Source of the DNA: Zeugodacus cucurbitae | Taxonomy: Eukaryota; Arthropoda; Insecta; Diptera; Tephritidae | Length of the DNA stretch: 64,000 nucleotides | Direction: 5' to 3' | Assembly: GCF_028554725.1 (NCBI RefSeq) | Contig: NC_071668.1 | Coordinates: forward strand, 9,903,001 to 9,967,000 | Shown: positions 53,401-62,400 of the stretch, in pieces | How positions within the stretch are numbered: the first letter of the stretch is position 1 | Layout: every line of letters starts with the position of its first letter | Notes under the pieces: generated by a model | Told to the model about the DNA's origin: nothing | The model's input: the letters and a program-made list of their open reading frames with translations, nothing else | Database searches by the model: none | Made by a program: the position numbers and the translations under genes

Positions 53401-56400
53401 TTGATAGTATATATACAGTTATATGTATAACTGTAATCATGGCACCAGCAAATATAGCATTTCATACGCCCACAGTTAGTCGAAAAGCTTAGAAATTACA
53501 CATAATTGCTCGACCCGGCAACGAGATTGAATTGAAAGTATAACTTTTGGCTGACATTAATTAACGATTCCGTCTTTCGAGTTGCGGAAATATGTTGAGA
53601 AAGGCGGAAACGTGTGTCTGGTTGTGTATGTTTCATGGTGTTTGTGTGTATGTTTCTGGCTTAGTGGTCTAACAAATGTCAACTGCGATTTGATTAATTG
53701 TTGAGTGTAAAGTTTTGGACAGAAAGTTGTGAAAAAGTCGGAAAAATGTGATGACTGATTTATGCTGTGTAAGAATACTTGCTCTATTAAGTAGGGAAAT
53801 TTTTCTTAATAAATTCTTAACTTTAGCATTTTTTTATATTTTTAAAAGAAACGTTAGGTTGGTATGTCTGCGTTCATAGGTTCAGTTTTAGATTCGTGGC
53901 TTCTAATTAAATTTGCGCCAAAATGTAGGCAATGTTTTCGAAACAAATCAGGAAATTATGTTTATAGCCAAAATTTTAAAAATGTTTGCCTACAGTAAGG
54001 CGCTTATGCAGTAAATTTAAAGTATTTAGCTGAAATTAAGATAAAATATGATATAAATATGTAGAAAAACTATAACATTAAAAATAGTGAAATGGCTTAT
54101 AATTACATATCATTATGAAGTCTTTAAAATTTAAGATAAAAAAATATGTGTATTTGCTCTAAGGGACATCGTAATATATTTAGATATCTTTTAATTTCGT
54201 GTCTGATGTGAACCGCTCCAAAAACTATGCAATGTTTTTCTATATACGAATTATAATTTGATAAACGTTGCCTACATTTAGGAGTATATATAAAAAGATT
54301 TCTTATTGTGGAATCGGAAGATCTAGGATGTTTGGACCATTTTTGGTTGCGTCTAATCTTGCTGAGATATAATGGGTGTTCTAACCATACTATGATTTTC
54401 TCTGAGCTAATCTACAACTCTTTAAAGGGCTATACCAGTGTAACCTAAGAAAGATTTGGCGATTTTTGTGATTTTTTTAAAGAAAGTACTCGATCGAATG
54501 TTTCGAGGTTTTTTGGACATAATAAGACATATTTTCAGCTATATTTTAACATTTAGTTTTTACAAAGATATTGAAAAATGACGGAGTTATATGCTATATT
54601 GGGAGGTGCCAAAAAAAACATGATTCCGGCCGAATAAGTTGCTGAAACAAAAAAATTCAAAATGATTATTAAAGTTAAATATATTTCCTATACAATGACT
54701 TACGATTTTTGAAAAATATTGACATAATGGCGTAGTTTTGAAAAAGAAATTCGTTTTTTAGGAAAAAAAATGGTCTTTTTTTAAATGCCAAATTGACAAA
54801 TTTCAACCAATCAAAAAGATCGTAGGTCATTGTATAGTAAACATATTCAAAAATACTCAGTTTAAATCTGATCGATCGGTCAATGTATCGTTGAGTTATG
54901 GTGTCAGCATTTTGAGAAATGTCATTTCGAGAAAAACGCGTTTAAGGTTTAGCTTATAGCAGCTTATACCAGCAAGCGGTGGCTCTTTAGAACGCTACCA
55001 TTCAAAAACTGTTCAAAATACGATCTTACCGTTTTCACAGCATATTTTTGAAAGTATAAACTACCCAATAAAACAAAAAATGAAAAAAATCGATTTTCTG
55101 ATAATGTCACAATGGTATAGCCCCTTAAGCTTCTATAAATTTAGGCTAAGAGCAAGATTTTTCAATCGTGAGACTCGTAATACGTGAGCTCAATACCGAA
55201 GGGTTCCGATGTTTCAAATAATATATAATTTATTTCCCTACAGCTTGAAAACTCCAAACTCTTCTGAATCTGAAATTTCTGAAAATTACGGTTGAGACAT
55301 ACACTCCTCACCAGCATATATACTGTATGTACAATAAGCTTCCGCTTTAAAATACCTTCTACTACCTGTTAAATATTGAACACTATGCACTTTCACTAAG
55401 CAGTCGTGCATAACAGAAGCACACCCAGCCGACACTAAACACAACCGATAAAAGTTCTCTCACAGCACACTTCCCCCTTCGTCGTCTCATGCAATTGTCT
55501 GGTATTCACGGCATTTCTTAATCGTCTCTTATGCCATTTATATACGTCTAATCCTTCGTTTCCCAAGCGCTCCAAGCATTTTTCGCATTCTCATCATCAT
55601 CCACACATTTCTCTACCACCCACACAATTTATTTAAACATATTTCAACTGAAATAAAAACTATTTTCTCCTATTTTATTTCCATTTTTTCCTCTTTGCAG
55701 TGCTGCGCGACGAATTCCGTCTGGAGCCGCAGAATACACGCATTGCACAGGGTGACACAGCGCTGCTGGAATGTGCCGCACCACGTGGCATCCCCGAGCC
55801 GACGGTGTCATGGAAGAAAGGTGGCCAGAAATTGGATTTGGACAGCACGAAGCGTATACGCATTGTCGACGGTGGCAATTTAGCCATACAGGATGCACGT
55901 CAAAGTGACGAGGGTCAATATCAATGCATTGCCAAGAATCCTGTGGGTGTACGGGAATCCACGTTGGCGACGCTCAAGGTGCATGGTGAGTATGGACGAT
56001 TAATGGAAAGCGTAATATTTGCTTTTCTATTTCATGTGTGTGTGTGTGTGGCAAGCATGCCAAACATCTTATGTGTTTACGTGCTCGTAAGCCAGTGTCA
56101 GTCCGTCGTTTGGTGTTGGCACCGTTTTGCAGGCAATTTGCACAGCTGATTGGCAGCGAAATTGACTTGGCAACTGACAACTGGCAGCTACAACGAGTCA
56201 CTTGGCTGACCAATGTGCCACACACACTCACAATTGCACACATACATAAGAGTACATACTCATGTGTGGGCCACCAACACGGTTTTCATGATTAAATCGT
56301 AAATTTCGGTTGCATTTGATCCAGTTTCGTAGGCGTTTGCTTTTCCCATTTTTTTCTTTCTGCTGTCCTAATTCATATTTATGACCACTTCAATTTATTT

Positions 56401-59400
56401 ACTACCTTGTTATTGTTGTTGTTGTATTTGTTGTATTTTATTATCGTTACAGTGAAACCATTTATCATACGTGGCCCACATGATCAAACAGTATTGGAGG
56501 GCTCATCGGTGACATTTCCATGTCGTGTTGGCGGTGATCCAATGCCAGATGTTTTATGGTTGCGCACAGCATCCGGCGGAAATATGCCATTGGGTAAGTG
56601 GAATTATGATGCTGTGTGATGCACGTGTGCTTTCCTCTTTTTAGATGGTGAGCATATTTTTTATGAGTTAAAGTCGGACTGTTGAATTGTGGTAATTTCA
56701 GTGCCAATTTGGGTAAAATTTTATTTCGTTAGTTAACGGTGGACTTTGCTCTAAGAGTTTCTTCATATTTCTCTATCCTGCATAAGTACCTAGGAAGTAT
56801 AGTATTGAGATACAAAATAATAGTTTCCCGATTACAAAAATACTAGTCCACTAGTCACTAGTTCAGTTTATTGCATCGACATGCTCGAGTACCGGTATCA
56901 TCCCATCGCCTTTCGTAACAGAGATAGATCCAGGAAATTATCCATTTCGAGCATGTTGACTCAGGGCGAAGAAGTTCGATAGACAGCGAAATTTCTGAGT
57001 CCAAAAAGAATTAATCAAAACATGAATTTGAGAAACTTATCAGGTTTCGGAAGGTAGCCTGAAATGAATGAATCAGTGTATTTCAGGAAATATTTCTCAA
57101 AGTTTTTGCGCTGTATCTTAGGAACACTGTGATCTTAAGTCTAACAGTCATATTTAGCAAATTGTTATCAATTAATTAATTAAACGAGTAAGTCCTACTC
57201 ACTAATTTATTGGTTCACACTTCGGATGAGAAGAGTATATCTGACACTGGTAAGCTTGACAAAACAATCAAACAGTTGAGTCGAAGTCAATATCCGTCAA
57301 TCATTAGATCCCTTACGTATAATACGATAATCAATGGTGGACTTGGATGTCCATTCCCACAACAGTCGAGTTGGGTCATAACAGTCGGGACCGGAATTTA
57401 TATCCATCCCTTACGGAACGGACTTATTTTAGCAAATTTTTATCACAAGACTTTAACATTATGGAAATTAATTATCCATGACTCCGAAACAGATATAAAT
57501 ATTGACGAATAAGTTTCTAGGCGGAAGAGTCTGTATTTCAGGCGAATATTTAAACATATTTTACACCTTCCATCAACAAATTCTATCTAAAGCAGTCTTC
57601 CATAAATCCTAATCTCAACCTATTCTTCTGTTTCTTCAAACAGACCGTGTCAGTGTGCTGGAAGATCGCAGCTTGCGTCTAGAACGCGTAACAATTGCAG
57701 ATGAAGGCGAATACAGTTGTGAAGCTGATAATGTGGTCGGTGCGATCTCTGCAATGGGCACATTGACGGTTTTTGGTAAGTAGAGCTGACATAACTTATA
57801 ACTTAACAATAAGTAGTTGCTAGCAAATATTTCCGTAAACCCACGCACACAATATCTATGCTAATTCAAATGTATTTACTATTCCTACAACCCGCCAATA
57901 CCAATGTTGCACTATCGAAACCTCATATCCGAAACGTACAGCACCTCCCAAGTTCATACAGCGTCCACTAAGCAAGTCCATCGAACTGGGCGCCGACACT
58001 TCATTTGAGTGCCGCGCAAGTGGCAATCCGCGTCCCACACTCTTCTGGACCATTAAAAATAACCGCACAATCATATTTCCGGGCGCACCGCCATTGGATC
58101 GATTTCAGAGCATTAACACCGAGGAGGGTCATTCAATATTGACGCTGACGAATTTCCAACGCACCGACCGCGATTTGGTTGTGGTTTGCAATGCCATGAA
58201 TGAGGTTGCAACAATAACGGCACGCGCACAGCTAACACTCGACTCGCAAGAGGACCGCCCACCGCCCATTATAATTGCCGGACCGGTTAATCAGACGCTA
58301 CCCGTCAAATCATTAGCCACATTACAGTGTAAGGCTATTGGATTGCCGAATCCGACTATTTCCTGGTACCGCGACGGTATACCGGTGCATCCGAATGCTA
58401 AAGTGAACATCACAGCGGCAGGCGATTTGATAATTTCCGATTTGGACCGCAAAGAGGATCAGGGTTTGTACACATGTGTGGCGAGCAGTCGCACTGGCAA
58501 GTCCACGTGGAGCGGTTATCTGCGCATCGAAGTGCCCACCAATCCGAATATAAAATTCTATCGTGCACCCGAACAAACCAAATGTCCCAATGCACCCGGT
58601 CAGCCCACCATATTGAATGCATCCGCCAATGCGCTCACCATTGTCTGGCCGACAAGCGACAAGGCGGGCGCTTCACCACTGCTCGGCTACACGGTCGAGA
58701 TGTATTCAACGAATAAAAGTAAGACGTGGATACCGATAGCGGCACGCTTGACTGAACCCATTTTCACGGTTGAAGGCCTCAGTGGCGGTGCGGCGTACAT
58801 GTTTATTGTGCGCGCTGAGAATGCACACGGTTTCTCGCCGCCCAGTCCCATATCGGAGCCAATTACGGCGGGCAAATTACTCGGCGCCGGCGTTGGTGGT
58901 GGTGTCGGCGCAGGCGGTGCAGCCACTTCGGAGCTGCTGCTCAATGAAGCGGAAGCTGTGCTGCAGACCAACGACTTGGTCGAGCTACTCGAGGCCAATG
59001 CCACCGATTCGACAACGGTGCGTCTCGCTTGGGACATTGACAGCGGTCAGTACATTGAGGGCTTCTACATTTACGCGCGTGAACTACACTCGGCCGAATA
59101 CAAAATGATGACCATATTGAATGCGGGTAGCGGTGCTTCGGCGTGTACGGTCAATGGACTGGAGAAGGCGAGCATGTATGAGTTTTTTCTTGTGCCATTT
59201 TTCAAGAGCATCGTAGGCAAACCGTCCAATGCGAAGCGTGTGCGCACCATGGAAGATGGTAAGTAGCAAAGTAGCAAGAGAAATGGAAAGTGGGTGTCTG
59301 TAGTAGTCAGTGAATTTTAACGATGTCCTTCGAATGTGGCAGTGTAGAATTTTTAAGTTTGTTTCGTTATATGTGTATATTGAAATATTCGTAAGGGACT

Positions 59401-62400
59401 GTCGACCACTTTAGGGTTTTATGTGCTTGATACTTGATTAGGTTCACATTCACATAGCAATACAATGGGCTCTATAAAAGTAGAGAACCATACACCTACA
59501 CTTACAATGCTTGTCCTAAAAGCCACACATACACCAACACATTGTCAGGGATACAAAATGCTCCCAATTGTGTGCTGTGATTGTCTTTTTGGTCACAGCA
59601 GCTTTAGTTGAGTGATTTATGGCCCGAAATGACACCGCTCTGAACGGCAATTTTCATTTAAAATCGACGTGGCGGCCATTAACAATGGTTCGAGTGAGTG
59701 ACCAAGTAGGAAAATATTGAAGGGTCTTAAGTAATTTTTTTTCGAGGAGGAGGTGGACAACTAGAAAGGGCTGAATAGTTGGAATGGATATAATAGAAGC
59801 ATTAAAGTCGAACGGCGACTTAAAATTCCAAATATATAATAATACAGTAGACTCTGCTGAGCTAGGGAGGATAAAATTGGGTTCTTTAAATTGCAAAAAA
59901 AGATGGTCTGAAGCTTAGAATACTAAGCGATGTTTAGTGAGGCAAATCGTTAACGAATTCACTTTACATCAGTAGGTTATCCATAACCTGAATTAGTCTT
60001 AACCGACCATTCTCTATTTTAGGTAATATCTAATTTTGACACAAGTAGAACAGACAATATTTTCTTGACTGTAGAGCAAAAGCAACACACTGGAACTAAG
60101 ACATTAAAAACGAGGCTAAGGGGAAAATGTTAAAGGTGTAAGAGTTCCTAATAATAAAATCTTTTCGACTTTAAATACTCACTGAGTGTTTTTTCGGTCA
60201 AATTTTGAAAGCAAGCAGAATACCAAGTAGATGAGGCAATACTGTGAATATTAGATACATTAATTGCGTCCGATGACTTAGAGAGCTTAAGAGTTCCGGA
60301 ACAAACCCGGATTTTTATCCAATCACACACTAACAAATCAGCAGGGTCCTGAAGAATAATAAGGAAGATGATTTCTGATTTTACAACAACAATAACAGAG
60401 CTTTGAGTTTTGACCCTTGAAGTTACAAGCCCAATTATGAAATATGATTCCATAGACAGTGAAAATGAACAGACATATCTCAGTCAGAGTGGTAGGATAT
60501 GTTTTTAATCGATTATATATCCAAGTAACGCAAATATATGTATCGAACTTATGTCTGAAGGTTTCATATAAGATAATATACGACTTCTCTACTATTATTA
60601 CACTTATATTTATGAATTTTTTTCTGATTTTTTTATTATAATTTATCTTACAAAAATATATAATTATTTTCCTTTTTAAAGAAAAATTATTTAATAATTT
60701 TCCATTTATTTCCTGACATTTTTCCTACTGGGTCATTCACAACCAACACCTACACACAACATCACCATACGCTTTAGTACACTTTTGCTCCGCATTAGAT
60801 TGCTGCCACTTAACATGGGTCACTGAGTGCCCAGACCAACTACACATGTACATAGACACCAATACACGTACACACTATTGAAGCGATTATATTGAAGCGT
60901 CAATTTCATTTACAGTGCCTGAGTCGCCGCCGCATGCCATGGAGGCCATACAATTCAATCGGACATCGGTGTTCCTCAAATGGCAGCCGCCCTATCCGAA
61001 TAAGACACGTAATGGTGCGTATAAAATTTAAATAAATACAGAGAGCATAAGAGACATATGTATATACTGAGTAGTAAGGGAGACGGAAATCTCTATGAAA
61101 AAATGTGCTTCCTCAACTTGGTGAAAGGTTTAACTTGAAGTGATACCTGGAACCAGAGCATTGACAATTCTTAGACTACTTTCGAGTAGAAATGAGACTT
61201 CTGTGTTCTTTTGCTGTGCATATTTTTGCATTTTAACATTTTTTTAACTCTCATTTTTTTTCTCTTTCTCTTTTCCCCTCCACCTGTCTCATATTTTTCT
61301 CCCATTCACAGGCATTTTAACCAACTACAATGTGCTGGTGAAGGGTCTGGACGCACATAATACTACACGCATTTTCAAAAATATGACCATCGATGCCGGC
61401 TCACCGACACTGCTGTTGGCCAACCTCAGCACCGGTGTTACATATTACATTTCCGTTGCCGCAGCCACCAAAGTGGGTGTGGGCCCATTCAGCAAACCGG
61501 CTGTGCTGCGTATGGATCCACGCACACAATCGCTAGACACCGGTTACACGAGGTATGTATGCCGGGGCAGGGGTATGTTAAAAGTACCAGGAGACCCTGA
61601 ACACATCAATACACACATACATTTGTATATATGTTTGAATGTGTTTGCCACACCGACTTCAGTTGACCAAAACAAGCGCCAATGGCATCAGACTATTTGC
61701 GTACAAAAATAATATTTTTGCTTTTATACTTGCTGTCGTTGGTTGTTGTTGCTATCGTGCGCCACAATTACGCTCGCACAGTGCTGTTATTTGTTGTTTA
61801 AATGGCCACCAACTAGCAGCCGACGATGTATGACTCCTCCGGCCGATGGGCCGTCGACAATCAACGCAATCACAACACGACAACAGTAACAGCAACAAAA
61901 ACAATAACAACATAACCAAAGGCGACAAAACATCAACAGCACATACACAGCATACACAATAATAACAACAACAACAATAGACGAAGTACATGCAACAACC
62001 ATAAATCGACAGCAATTTCACTTGTTTCCTGCACAAATTTGCTGCTGATTAAAGTGAAAATGTACTCGTTGTTGTTGTTGCTGCTGTTACATCTGCTCTT
62101 ACTGCCAACTGTATTTGCTGTTGCTGTTGTTGCTGCCTGTTGGTTATTGCCAACATCGACTTATAACTCTCGCTTGTGTCTAACACACATTGTCGCTTGT
62201 TTTCATTCATCCTTTTCACTCGTCGACTCCATTAATTTCCATTTTCTCATTTTCCTCACATTATTTCCATGCGTTTCTCATCTCATCTATACTCTGTTGT
62301 GCTTTGCTTTTATAGGTATCCCATCAATCGCGACATTGCTGATGATTTCCTAACACAGACTTGGTTCATCATTTTACTCGGCTCCATTATAGCGTTAATT

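Noticed and set aside
58322..59277. Long open frames on both strands within the large robo2 exon
   Set aside because: They overlap the Ig/FN3 coding frame and show no independent family match.
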